The notes below the pieces were generated by a model. The model was not told the DNA's origin, ran no database searches, and worked only from the letters and a program-made list of their open reading frames with translations. Source: Solirubrobacter soli DSM 22325 (GTDB taxonomy: Bacteria > Actinomycetota > Thermoleophilia > Solirubrobacterales > Solirubrobacteraceae). From it: a stretch of 64,000 bases of DNA. The position numbers and the translations under genes are program-made. The DNA is taken from contig NZ_AUIK01000021.1 of NCBI RefSeq assembly GCF_000423665.1, forward strand, positions 62,001-126,000, written 5' to 3'. This document shows, in pieces, positions 42,486 to 51,596 of this stretch. How positions within the stretch are numbered: position 1 is the stretch's first letter; the number at the start of each line of letters is the position of its first letter.

Positions 42486-45182
42486 ATGCGACGATCCCTC
42501 GCCGTCACGGCTGTCGGCTTGACCTTCCTCGGTCTCACCGCCACGCAGGCGTCGGCTTCATATACCGCCTCGGTTCAGGGCACGACGCTCGAAGTCGCGG
42601 GCGACAAGGCCTCCGACAAGCTGACGTTCGCGGCCAACGGCACGGCCCTGGCCCTCGACGTCGGCTCCGACGGCACGATCGACTTCCAGTTCGATCGCAG
42701 CACCTTCGACAAGGTCCACGTCAACGCCGGTGACGGCGACGACGAGATCAGCACGCTCGGCAACCTCGCCGACGAGGCGTTCACGATCGAAGGCGGCGCG
42801 GGCAACGACCGACTGCTCGGCAGCAACGGCAACGACGTCCTCGACGGCGGCCCGGGCAACGACTTCGTCGACGGCAACCAGGGCACCGACACCGCGCGCC
42901 TGGGCACCGGCAACGACACCTTCCAGTGGGACCCGGGCGACGGCAACGACACCGTCGACGGCGACGCCGGCGCAGACGTCCTCCAGTTCAACGGCTCCAA
43001 CGCCAGCGAGGACATGGACGTCTCGGCCAACGGCGCTCGCACGCGCTTCACCCGCAACATCGCGAACATCGTCATGGACCTCGGCACGATCGAGCGCGTC
43101 AACGTGCGCACGCTCGGTGGGACCGACAACGTCACCGTCAACGATCTGGCGGGCACCGGGCTCGGCCTGGTCGACGTCGACGAGTCCGGCTTCGACGGCC
43201 AGGGCGACGGCGCCAAGGACAACGTGATCGTCAACGGCACCAACGACCCGGACACGATCACCGCCACCTCCCCCACCCCGGGCACGGCGCAGATCAACGG
43301 CCTCGCGGCCAAGGTCCAGGTCGACAACGCCGAGTTCACCCAGGACCTCGTGACCGTCAACGGCCTGTTCGGTGACGACACGATCGCGGGCGGCGTCGGT
43401 GTCACGGGCCCGGCCTCGATCGTCGCCAATGGCGGCGACGGCGCCGACACCGCCAAATACGTCGGAACCAACGGCGACGACACCGATCTGTTCCTCGCGG
43501 CGGCCGGCACGGGGATCGCCCGCGTCGGGACGCCGACGGCCACCGGCATCGACGTCGCGGCCGGCGGCGGCACCGAGGAGACCCTCATCCAGACCCTCGG
43601 CGGCAACGATAAGGTCTCCGGTCAGAACGGCGTCTCCACCGCCTCGCACTTCACGATCGACGGCGGCAACGGCGACGACACGCTGCTCGGCGGCGACGGG
43701 GACGACCTGATCCTCGGCGGTGCCGGCAACGACCTGATCGACGGCAACCGCGGCTCAGACACCGCGCGCATGGGCTCAGGCAACGACACCTTCCAGTGGG
43801 ACCCGGGCGACGGCAACGACACCGTCGACGGCGAGACCGGCGCGGACGTCCTGCAGTTCAACGGCTCCAACGCCGGCGAGGAGATGGCCGTCTCGGCCAA
43901 CGGCGCCCGCACGCGCTTCACCCGCAACATCGCGAACATCGTCATGGACCTCGGCACGATCGAGCGCGTCAACGTCCGCGCGCTCGGCTCCGTCGACAAC
44001 GTGACCGTGAACGACCTGAACGGCACGGGCGTCAAGCTCGTCGACGTCGACGAGGCCGGCTTCGACGGCCAGGGCGACGGCGCCAAGGACAACGTGATCG
44101 TCAACGGCACCTCCGGCCCGGACAAGGTCACCGCGACCTCGCCGACGGCGGGCACCGCGCTGATCAGCGGCCTGGCCGCGAACGTCCAGGTCGACGGCGC
44201 CGAGTTCACGCAGGACCTCGTGACCGTCAACGGCCTCGCCGGCGACGACACGATCACCTCGGGCGTCGGTGTCACCGGCCCCGCCGCGATCGTCGCCAAC
44301 GGCGGCGATGACGACGACACCGCGAAGTACCTCGGCACGAGCTGGGACGATCAGATCTTCTTCGCAGCCGCCGGCACCGGGATCGCCCGCGTCGGCACCG
44401 CCACCACCTCGGGCCTCGATGTCACCGCCGGCGCAGGCACGGAGGAGACGCTCATCCAGGGTCTCGACGGCAACGACACGATCCAGGGCCAGAACGGCAT
44501 CGCCGGCGACTCGCACTTCACGATCGACGGCGGCAACGGCGACGACACGCTCGGCGGCGGCGACGGCGACGACCTGCTGCTCGGGGGCCAGGGCAACGAC
44601 CACGTCGACGGCAACCGCGGCACCGACACGGCCAACCTCGGCATCGGCGACGACCGCTTCCAGTGGGACCCGGGCGACGGCAACGATGTCATCGACGGCC
44701 AGTCCGGCTTCGACGGCCTCGACTTCAACGGCTCAAACGCCGCTGAGGACATCCAGCTCTCCGCCAACGGGAGCCGCGGTCGCCTGACCCGCAACATCGC
44801 CAACATCACGATGGACTACGACAATCTCGAGGACGTCGTGGTCCGGTCGCTGGGCTCGGCGGACAAGCTGACGGTCAACGACCTGCGCGGGACCGACGTG
44901 ACCAACGTCGACCTGCAGCTGGGCGGGTTCGGCGGCGGCGGCGACGCCACGGCCGACCAGGTGATCGTCAACGGCTCCGAGCGTCCTGACAACGTCACGA
45001 TCTTCAAGATCAACGGCCGTGTCGACCTCACCGGTCTCGGCCCGCAGCTGCACATCTTCGACTCCGAGCCGACGCTCGACACCCTCCAGGTCAACACCCT
45101 GGGCGGCAAGGACAGCGTCGTCTTCGACAACGACATCTCCGACCTGATCGCCGCCACCGTCGACCTGGGAGCAGACCAGTGA
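42486..45182 (+). CDS. Large secreted RTX-type calcium-binding protein with triplicated unit
   Basis: 898 residues, signal peptide 1-22 (TQASA). Three copies of a unit of about 290 residues: RTX nonapeptide blocks (GGAGNDRLLGSNGNDVLDGG), then FQWDPGDGNDTVDG, FTRNIANIVMDLGTIERVNV and NVTVNDL. Copies 1 and 2 are nearly identical at DNA level (offset 870 bp), the third is more diverged (offset 867 bp). Calcium-loaded RTX rolls fold outside the cell; this looks like a structural or adhesive surface protein. The stop overlaps the GTG of a lipoprotein gene, so both are co-translated. Confidence 0.85.
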   Translation: MRRSLAVTAVGLTFLGLTATQASASYTASVQGTTLEVAGDKASDKLTFAANGTALALDVGSDGTIDFQFDRSTFDKVHVNAGDGDDEISTLGNLADEAFTIEGGAGNDRLLGSNGNDVLDGGPGNDFVDGNQGTDTARLGTGNDTFQWDPGDGNDTVDGDAGADVLQFNGSNASEDMDVSANGARTRFTRNIANIVMDLGTIERVNVRTLGGTDNVTVNDLAGTGLGLVDVDESGFDGQGDGAKDNVIVNGTNDPDTITATSPTPGTAQINGLAAKVQVDNAEFTQDLVTVNGLFGDDTIAGGVGVTGPASIVANGGDGADTAKYVGTNGDDTDLFLAAAGTGIARVGTPTATGIDVAAGGGTEETLIQTLGGNDKVSGQNGVSTASHFTIDGGNGDDTLLGGDGDDLILGGAGNDLIDGNRGSDTARMGSGNDTFQWDPGDGNDTVDGETGADVLQFNGSNAGEEMAVSANGARTRFTRNIANIVMDLGTIERVNVRALGSVDNVTVNDLNGTGVKLVDVDEAGFDGQGDGAKDNVIVNGTSGPDKVTATSPTAGTALISGLAANVQVDGAEFTQDLVTVNGLAGDDTITSGVGVTGPAAIVANGGDDDDTAKYLGTSWDDQIFFAAAGTGIARVGTATTSGLDVTAGAGTEETLIQGLDGNDTIQGQNGIAGDSHFTIDGGNGDDTLGGGDGDDLLLGGQGNDHVDGNRGTDTANLGIGDDRFQWDPGDGNDVIDGQSGFDGLDFNGSNAAEDIQLSANGSRGRLTRNIANITMDYDNLEDVVVRSLGSADKLTVNDLRGTDVTNVDLQLGGFGGGGDATADQVIVNGSERPDNVTIFKINGRVDLTGLGPQLHIFDSEPTLDTLQVNTLGGKDSVVFDNDISDLIAATVDLGADQ

Positions 45183-45634
45183 ACGCCCTCCGTCCCTTCA
45201 GCGCCCTCGCCGTCGCCGCCACGCTCTTCGTGGCCGCCTGCGGCGGGTCCGGCGGGGTGAGCAAGAACGACTACGTCAAGGACCTCAACGAGGCCGTGCA
45301 GTCGCTGCAGAAGTCGACCGCGTCGCTGGGCCCGGCCGCCACGGACGGTGGCGCCGCGGTCACGCGGCTCCAGGACGGCGCCAAGGCGATGGACGTCGCC
45401 GCGGAGAACTTCAACAACATCACGCCGCCGGACGACGCCAAGCACGCCCACGGGCAGATCGTCGACGGTCTGCACAAGTTCGCGGACACGTTCCGCGAGG
45501 CCGCGGACGCCGCGAAGTCCAACGACAGCGAGAAGCTGCTGAAGGTCATCTCCGACATCGACTCCAGCCCAGGCGCGAAGGAGCTGCAGGCGGCCACCGA
45601 AGAGCTCGCCGCGAAGGGCTACAACGTCCAGTGA
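45179..45634 (+). CDS. Small helical lipoprotein
   Basis: 151 residues from GTG 45179 (GTGA overlap with the RTX gene). Lipobox LFVAAC at about residues 16-21. The mature part is a long-helix bundle (VKDLNEAVQSLQKSTASLGP, AKAMDVAAENFNNITPPDDA, HKFADTFREAADAAK). Membrane-anchored on the outside, possibly a partner or anchor of the co-translated RTX protein. No catalytic motif. Confidence 0.8.
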   Translation: MNALRPFSALAVAATLFVAACGGSGGVSKNDYVKDLNEAVQSLQKSTASLGPAATDGGAAVTRLQDGAKAMDVAAENFNNITPPDDAKHAHGQIVDGLHKFADTFREAADAAKSNDSEKLLKVISDIDSSPGAKELQAATEELAAKGYNVQ

Positions 45635-45650
45635 GAAAGGCAGGTCAAGC

Positions 45651-45944
45651 ATGAATCTCTACGCCATCCGCCGTCGTGACTTCTGGGGCACCCCCGAGGA
45701 GCTGCAGGCGACGGCCGCGAAGTCCGCACAGGTGGGCGAGGACATGGCGGCTGACATCCGCTGGATCCGCACCTACATCGTGCAGGAAGACTCCGGCAAG
45801 CTCGGCACGCTGTGCATCTACGAGGGCACGAGCGCCGAGAAGGTGCGCGAGCAGGCCGAGCGCACCGGTATGCCGGCGGACGAGATCACGCTCATCGCCG
45901 AAACGGTGATCGTGAACCCGGACCCGGTTCCCGCCGCCTCCTAG
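45651..45944 (+). CDS. DUF4242 / SCO4226-type nickel-binding-like protein
   Basis: 97 residues. The pattern MNLYAIRRRDFWGTPEELQA ... IRWIRTYIVQEDSGKLGTLCIYEG and AEKVREQAERTGMPADEITLI is that of DUF4242, a ferredoxin-like fold whose Streptomyces member binds nickel. No signal peptide. It follows the lipoprotein gene by 16 bp and is closed by a strong hairpin. Physiological role unknown. Confidence 0.8.
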   Translation: MNLYAIRRRDFWGTPEELQATAAKSAQVGEDMAADIRWIRTYIVQEDSGKLGTLCIYEGTSAEKVREQAERTGMPADEITLIAETVIVNPDPVPAAS

Positions 45945-45955
45945 GGGCGGGACAT

Positions 45956-45996
45956 CAGGCGCGCGGCGGTGCAAGGGGAAACCCGCCGCGCGCCTG
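45956..45996 (+). terminator. Strong hairpin after the DUF4242 gene
   Basis: CAGGCGCGCGGCGG (45956-45969) pairs perfectly with 45983-45996 around a 13-base loop: 14 bp stem, typical GC-rich actinobacterial terminator. Confidence 0.75.
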
Positions 45997-46028
45997 AAAT
46001 CGGTCGGACAGGGGAATAAGCTCCTCCG

Positions 46029-46388
46029 ATGTCGGTGGAGGAGCGACCATTTGACGTGCGCCTGGAGCGACGCGAGGCCGGTGTGGTCGTCGTCGCCAGC
46101 GGCGAGATCGACCTCTGGTCGGCGCCGGAGATCAAGGCCGCGCTCGCAGGTCACGGCTCGCGTGACAGCGCCGTGGTCCTCGATCTGCGGGGTGTCACCT
46201 TCATGGACTCCAGCGGCCTCGGGCTGATCGTCGAGTCCAACCAGCGCGCGCGCAAGCAGGGGTTCCGGTTCGCGGTGGCGGTCGGCGGCGCCACCGACGT
46301 CCATCGGATCCTCGAGATGTCAGGGCTCACGAAGGTCCTGACGTTCGTCGACGACCCGGACGCCTTCTTCGCCGGCGGCGACGCGTGA
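46029..46388 (+). CDS. STAS-domain anti-anti-sigma factor
   Basis: 119 residues, SpoIIAA/RsbV-like. Strand-helix pattern with VVVVASGEIDLWSAPEIKAA and the phosphorylatable serine site MDSSGLGLI (DSSG at 60-63). In partner switching the unphosphorylated form frees a sigma factor from an RsbW-type kinase. The next gene, overlapping by 4 bp (GTGA), encodes both an RsbW-like ATPase and a PP2C phosphatase, which are the predicted kinase and phosphatase of this protein. Confidence 0.92.
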   Translation: MSVEERPFDVRLERREAGVVVVASGEIDLWSAPEIKAALAGHGSRDSAVVLDLRGVTFMDSSGLGLIVESNQRARKQGFRFAVAVGGATDVHRILEMSGLTKVLTFVDDPDAFFAGGDA

Positions 46389-49300
46389 CGCAAGAGCGGG
46401 CCGCGGAATCCGGCATTCGTGACGTGCTCCTCGCGGGTGGCGAGGTCGGGCGCGACACGCTGGCGGTCGACTGGGCCGCACACCCGCTCGGCCCGCCCGA
46501 GCACTGGCCGCGCTCGCTGCAGACCGTCGTCCAGGTCGTCCTGACCTCGCGCTTCGCGATGTGGATGGCGTGGGGCTCGGACCTCACGTTCTTCTGCAAT
46601 GACGCCTACCGGCGCGACACGCTGGCCAAGAAGTACCCGTGGGCGCTCGGGCGCTCCGCGCGCGAGGTGTGGGCGGAGATCTGGCCCGACATCGGGCCGC
46701 GGATCGAGACCGTGATGCGTACCGGGATCGCGACGTGGGACGAGGCGCTGCAGCTCTTCCTCGCACGCTCCGGCTACGCCGAGGAGACCTACCACACGTT
46801 CTCCTACAGCCCGCTGACCGACGAGGACGGCCGCATCGCGGGGATGCTGTGCGTCGTCTCCGAGGACACGGACCGCGTCATCGGCGAGCGGAGGCTGGCG
46901 ACGCTGCGCGACCTCGGCTCCGTGTCGTCGACGTCGAGCGAGGACGAGGTGCTCGCGAGCGTCTCACGGCAGCTGGCCGGCAACCCGCACGACCTGCCCT
47001 TCGCGCTCGCCTACCTCTATGACGACGAGGGGACGCCCGTCCTGCGCGCGGCCACCGGCATCGCGGCCGACCACCCCGTCACCCACCGGATCTGGCCGGC
47101 CGACGCGGACATGGTCGAGCTCGACGTCGACGACCTTCCGACCGGCGCCTGGGCCGAGCCACCGTACGCCGCGGCGGTGCTCCCGCTGTCCGCTCAGGGC
47201 CAGGTCGACTCGCCCGGGTTCCTGGTCGCGGCGCTCAACCGCTACCGGCAGCTGGACGACGACTACCGCGGGTTCCTCGGCCTCGTCGCGGGCCAGGTCG
47301 CGGCCGCCATCGCGGGTGCCCGGGCGTATGAGGCCGAGCGCCGGCGCGCCGAGGCGCTGGCCGAGCTCGACCGCGCGAAGACCGCGTTCTTCACCAACGT
47401 CAGCCACGAGCTGCGGACGCCGCTGACGCTCCTGCTCGGCCCGGCCGAGGACGCGCTCGCCGACCCGGACGCGGCGCTGCCGGACAAGCAACGCGGCCGC
47501 GTCGAGGTCATCACCCGCAACGCGCAGCGCCTGCTGAAGCTGGTCAACACGCTGCTGGACTTCTCCCGGCTCGAGAGCGGGAACGTGCGCGCGCAGTTCG
47601 AGCCGGTCGACCTCGCGCGCTACACGGCCGAGCTCGCGAGCATGTTCGAGTCGGCCGTCGAGCGTGCCGGCCTGACGATCGAGATCGAGTGCCCGCCGCT
47701 ACCCGAACCGGTCTACGTCGACCGCGAGATGTGGGCCAAGATCGTGCTCAACCTGCTCTCCAACGCGTTGAAGTTCACCTTCGACGGCGGTGTGACGGTG
47801 CGGCTGAGCGCGCAGTCCGACCGGGCGCGGCTGACCGTCACCGACACCGGCATCGGGATCCCGGAGGACGAGCTCCCGCGGCTCTTCGAGCGCTTCCACC
47901 GCGTCGCGGGCGTGCGGGCGCGCTCACACGAGGGCTCAGGGATCGGCCTCGCCCTCGTGGCCGAGCTCGCCGAGCTGCACGGCGGCTGCGCCGCGGCGAC
48001 CAGCCGCCGCGGCGAGGGCTCCACGTTCACGGTGGACGTGCCGTTCGGGGACGCGCATCTTCCGCAGGAGGACATCCGCCGCGACGGGGACGCCGCGGTC
48101 AGCGCCCGCCAGCAGGCCGAAGGGTTCCTCGAGGAGGCTTCGCGCTGGCTCGGGACCGACGACGACGGCATCGCCGCCGTGACCGACCCGGATGCCCCGC
48201 GCGTGCTCGTCGTCGACGACAACGCGGACATGCGGCGCTACATCGCCACGCTGCTGGCGTCCGAGTACGCGGTCCAGACCGCGGCGGACGGCGTCGACGC
48301 GCTCGAGCAGGCGCGGGCGCACCCGCCCGACCTCGTGCTGACCGACGTGATGATGCCCCGCCTGGACGGCTTCGGGCTGCTCGCGGCGCTGCAGGAGGAC
48401 CCGGCGACGATGGGCGTCCCGGTGATCATGCTCTCGGCGCGAGCGGGCGAGGAAGGCACGATCGAAGGGCTCGAGGCCGGCGCCGACGACTATCTGATCA
48501 AGCCGTTCGCGGCCCGCGAACTGCTCGCGCGCGTCGCCGCGAACCTCGAGCTCGACCGCGTCCGGCGCACCCGTGATCGGCTGCGGAAGAGCCAGGACCT
48601 GATCGACCAGGCGCAGCGGCTCGCGCGCGTCGGCAGCTGGGAGCTCGACCTCGCCAGCGGCGCGATCAGCGGTTCGGAGGAGCTGGCCCGGATCCTCCAG
48701 CGGACGGCCGAGGAGCTCGCGTCCGGTGGCCTGGAGGCCGCCTTCGAGCGGATCTTCGACCCGGCTGACGTGCCACGCCTGCGGGCCGCCATCGAGGCCG
48801 GGACGCAGGGGGTGCCGATCGACGTCGAGGTCCAGCTGGCGCTGCCGGGGCGCCCGTGGGTGCGTGCGCTCGGCGAGCTCGACGGCGACGACCCCGTGCG
48901 CCTGCGCGGCAGCCTCCAGGACATCACCGCCCAGCGCGAGGCCGAGCGGGCGCTGGCGAGCGCCGCCGCCGAGCGCGAGGCGAGCGCGCGCGAGCGCGAG
49001 ATCGCCGACCACCTCCAGCACTCGCTGCTCCCAGCAGTGACGTTCGCCCCCGACCGGCTCGAGGTCGCCACCTTCTACCAGCCGGGCGTCGCCGGCACCC
49101 AGGTCGGCGGCGACTGGTACGACGTCATCCAGGTCGGGGCGGGACGCACCGCGCTGGTGATCGGCGACGTGATGGGCCGCGGCGTCAACGCCGCGGCGGT
49201 CATGGGTCAGTTGCGGACCGCCGTCCGGGCCTACGCGCGGCTCGACCTCCCGCCCGCCGACATCCTCGAGTCCCTCGACGCCGTCGTGCGCGATCTCGGC

Positions 49301-50086
49301 GAGGTCCAGATCGTCACGTGCGTCTACGCGGTCTTCGATCCCACCGACCGGTCGCTGATCTACGCCAACGCCGGCCATCTCCCGCCGCTGCTGCGGGTGG
49401 CCGGCGCGCCGGTGCGGCGACTGACCGGCGCGGCCGGACCGCCGCTCGGCGCGGGGCCGCTCACGCTCGAAGAGGAGGTGGTCGAGCTGCCGGTCGGCGG
49501 GTGCCTCGCGCTCTACACCGACGGGTTGGTCGAGCGCCGCGACCGCAACCTCGACGCCGGGATCGACCTGCTCGCCGCCCGGTTCGCCGCTGCCGCCGAG
49601 CCGGTGGCCGAGCTGCCGGGCGTGCTCGTCTCAGCGTTGGCGCCGGAGGGCTCCGACGACGACGTGGCGGTCCTCGTCGCCTGCGTGCTGGAGGGCGACG
49701 AGCCCGCGTCCGCCCAGCTCTCCATCGACGACGACGTCCGCGCCGTGCACCAGGCGCGCTCGTTCACCAGGATCACCCTCGCCGCCCTGGCATTGCCGGA
49801 AGCGCTGACGCGCGACGCGATCCTGCTCGTCTCAGAGATGGTCACCAACGCGATCGTGCACGGCCGCGGGCCGATCCGGCTGCGCCTGCGACGCGCCCGC
49901 GAGCACCTGCTGATCGAGGTCTCCGACACCGCGACGGCGGTCCCCCGCAAGCTGCGCCCGACCGCCGACGACGTCCACGGCCGCGGCCTCCAGCTCGTCG
50001 CGATCATGGCCGACGAGTGGGGCACGCGCCCGATCCGCGACGGCAAGTCCGTGTGGTGCGCGCTCGATCTCACCCGCTACGCCTAA
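46385..50086 (+). CDS. PAS-GAF-histidine kinase-REC-PAS-SpoIIE-RsbW hybrid, 1233 aa
   Basis: From GTG 46385. PAS about 35-165; GAF about 180-312; HisKA with His341 in NVSHELRTPLTLL; HATPase about 445-555 (GSGIGLALVAELAELHGG); receiver about 605-722 with Asp654 in VLTDVMMPRLDG; second PAS about 735-850; short coiled coil; SpoIIE/PP2C about 875-1095 (VGGDWYDV, IGDVMGRG, LYTDGLVERRD); C-terminal HATPase_c_2 of RsbW type about 1115-1230 (SEMVTNAIVHGRGPIRLRLR). No membrane helices. It can sense, phosphorelay, dephosphorylate and phosphorylate a STAS protein in a single chain; the overlapping STAS gene is the obvious client. Confidence 0.92.
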   Translation: MTQERAAESGIRDVLLAGGEVGRDTLAVDWAAHPLGPPEHWPRSLQTVVQVVLTSRFAMWMAWGSDLTFFCNDAYRRDTLAKKYPWALGRSAREVWAEIWPDIGPRIETVMRTGIATWDEALQLFLARSGYAEETYHTFSYSPLTDEDGRIAGMLCVVSEDTDRVIGERRLATLRDLGSVSSTSSEDEVLASVSRQLAGNPHDLPFALAYLYDDEGTPVLRAATGIAADHPVTHRIWPADADMVELDVDDLPTGAWAEPPYAAAVLPLSAQGQVDSPGFLVAALNRYRQLDDDYRGFLGLVAGQVAAAIAGARAYEAERRRAEALAELDRAKTAFFTNVSHELRTPLTLLLGPAEDALADPDAALPDKQRGRVEVITRNAQRLLKLVNTLLDFSRLESGNVRAQFEPVDLARYTAELASMFESAVERAGLTIEIECPPLPEPVYVDREMWAKIVLNLLSNALKFTFDGGVTVRLSAQSDRARLTVTDTGIGIPEDELPRLFERFHRVAGVRARSHEGSGIGLALVAELAELHGGCAAATSRRGEGSTFTVDVPFGDAHLPQEDIRRDGDAAVSARQQAEGFLEEASRWLGTDDDGIAAVTDPDAPRVLVVDDNADMRRYIATLLASEYAVQTAADGVDALEQARAHPPDLVLTDVMMPRLDGFGLLAALQEDPATMGVPVIMLSARAGEEGTIEGLEAGADDYLIKPFAARELLARVAANLELDRVRRTRDRLRKSQDLIDQAQRLARVGSWELDLASGAISGSEELARILQRTAEELASGGLEAAFERIFDPADVPRLRAAIEAGTQGVPIDVEVQLALPGRPWVRALGELDGDDPVRLRGSLQDITAQREAERALASAAAEREASAREREIADHLQHSLLPAVTFAPDRLEVATFYQPGVAGTQVGGDWYDVIQVGAGRTALVIGDVMGRGVNAAAVMGQLRTAVRAYARLDLPPADILESLDAVVRDLGEVQIVTCVYAVFDPTDRSLIYANAGHLPPLLRVAGAPVRRLTGAAGPPLGAGPLTLEEEVVELPVGGCLALYTDGLVERRDRNLDAGIDLLAARFAAAAEPVAELPGVLVSALAPEGSDDDVAVLVACVLEGDEPASAQLSIDDDVRAVHQARSFTRITLAALALPEALTRDAILLVSEMVTNAIVHGRGPIRLRLRRAREHLLIEVSDTATAVPRKLRPTADDVHGRGLQLVAIMADEWGTRPIRDGKSVWCALDLTRYA

Positions 50087-50118
50087 AGCCGGCGGCCGGC
50101 CGGGCCGACCACACGGGT

Positions 50119-51114
50119 ATGCAGGACGCGCGAGTGCCGCGGGACCCGCTCGACGACGGGCTGCGGCTGCGTGCGCAGAGCGTGCCGATCGGGGTCTTCG
50201 TGTCGTTCGCGATCATCGCGGCGCTGGCCGTGTGGGTCGCGGCGACGTGGCATGAGGCGGGGCGGGCGCTGATGGCGACGTTCCTCGTCATCGCCGCGCT
50301 CACCGCGTTGCTCGTGGCGCTGCTCCCGCACGAGCGCATCGTTCGCTCCCGTTGGCGCGAGCCGTTCTTCGTGAGCTGGAGCATGGCCAACATCGTCTTC
50401 ATCACCGCGTTGGCGGCGGGCTCCGGCGGCACCCGCAGTCCGGCCACGCTCGTGTTCTTCCTGACGATGGTCTTCTCGGCGCTGTCGTATCCGTTCACGC
50501 TGGTGGTCGTGGTGAGCGTGTCGAGCCTCGGCGCGTACGTGTCGCTCGCGCTGCTCGAGCAGACCGGCGCGGCCGCGTCGTTGTCGCCGTCGACGATCCT
50601 CGTCTTCGCGACCTGCCTCGCGCTCGTCGCCTTCATGTGCATCTGGCAGGCGCGCCTGAACACCCGCCGCGCGAACCACCTGCTGCGGATCTCGCGCACC
50701 GACTCGCTGACGGGCTGCCTGAACCGGCTCGGGTTCACCGAGCGCTTCAGCGGCGAGGTGGTGGGAACGGGCTTGGTCCTGTTCGACCTCGTCGGCTTCA
50801 AGGCGGTCAACGACACCTTCGGTCACCCCGCGGGCGACGAGCTGCTGGTGTGGGTCGCCCGCACGCTGCAGGCGCTGGTGCGTGGGGATGACGCGGTCGC
50901 CCGGCTGGGCGGCGACGAGTTCGCGCTGATCCTGCCGGGGATGGACCTCGCGGGCGCCGTGGCGGTCGCGGTGCGCACCCGCGCCGCGTTGGCCGAGCGG
51001 GTGCAGGCGACGACCGGTGTCGCCGCCGCGCCCGACGACGGCTTCGCGGCCGACACCCTGGTGCGCAGGGCCGACGAGCGGCTCTACGCCGCCCGGCGCG
51101 TCGCCACGGTCTAA
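50119..51114 (+). CDS. Membrane diguanylate cyclase (GGDEF)
   Basis: 331 residues from ATG 50119. About six hydrophobic helices (22-175) form the sensor part; GGDEF domain about 190-331 with DSLTGCLNRLGF, the active site RLGGDEFAL (GGDEF 264-268) and an inhibitory I-site RGDD (255-258) five residues before it. All catalytic residues are present, so c-di-GMP synthesis with product feedback is expected. No EAL domain. It lies 32 bp after the hybrid kinase gene, perhaps in the same transcript. Confidence 0.9.
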   Translation: MQDARVPRDPLDDGLRLRAQSVPIGVFVSFAIIAALAVWVAATWHEAGRALMATFLVIAALTALLVALLPHERIVRSRWREPFFVSWSMANIVFITALAAGSGGTRSPATLVFFLTMVFSALSYPFTLVVVVSVSSLGAYVSLALLEQTGAAASLSPSTILVFATCLALVAFMCIWQARLNTRRANHLLRISRTDSLTGCLNRLGFTERFSGEVVGTGLVLFDLVGFKAVNDTFGHPAGDELLVWVARTLQALVRGDDAVARLGGDEFALILPGMDLAGAVAVAVRTRAALAERVQATTGVAAAPDDGFAADTLVRRADERLYAARRVATV

Positions 51115-51458
51115 TCGGGCTCGACGTCCAGGTGGGTCTGGACGTCGTATTCGCTCCACGCGACCGTGACCACGCGGCAGCGGCGGACGGTGCCGACGAC
51201 CGTGCGCACGACCTCGAGCTCGTGCTTGAGGTGCTCCTCGGTCTCGAGCGCACGCTTGGGGCGCTTGGAGCCGGCGTGCTTGAGCATCCAGTCGCCCATG
51301 TACTCGATCCCGGTGTCGAGGTCCTTGATCAGGGGCTGGTGCGGCTGCTCCTCGGTCTTGTTGCCGAACACGCCGCCCCCGCTCGACTGGAACCACCGGA
51401 CCTCGATCCGGTGGCCGATCGGGATCGGGGCGCTGTAGATGCAGGTCACGAGCTCCAT
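51111..51458 (-). CDS. Hypothetical protein, 115 aa
   Basis: ATG 51458 is chosen because TACTGT (51474-51469) looks like a -10 just upstream; GTG 51512 would add 18 residues. Small mixed alpha/beta protein (MELVTCIYSAPIPIGHRIEV, then GVFGNKTEEQPHQPLIKDLD and a basic helix KRPKRALETEEHLKHELEVV) with strands near the end. No signal peptide or known motif. Tail overlaps the GGDEF gene by 4 bp. Confidence 0.6.
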   Translation of the reverse strand: MELVTCIYSAPIPIGHRIEVRWFQSSGGGVFGNKTEEQPHQPLIKDLDTGIEYMGDWMLKHAGSKRPKRALETEEHLKHELEVVRTVVGTVRRCRVVTVAWSEYDVQTHLDVEPD

Positions 51459-51509
51459 GAGCTGCGCGACAGTAGCGGCCCGCAGCCACCGACGCGGATT
51501 CGCACCGCG

Positions 51510-51539
51510 CACCCCCCGCCGCGCTCGGTTCGGGGGGTG
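51510..51539 (-). terminator. Hairpin downstream of the S53 peptidase gene
   Basis: CACCCCCCG (51510-51518) pairs perfectly with CGGGGGGTG (51531-51539) around a 12-base loop, 58 bp past the peptidase stop. Confidence 0.6.
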
Positions 51540-51596
51540 GTCAGGAAAACTTGACTCAGAGGACGGAAATCCTGGCCACCCCCACCGATGCGCCGT

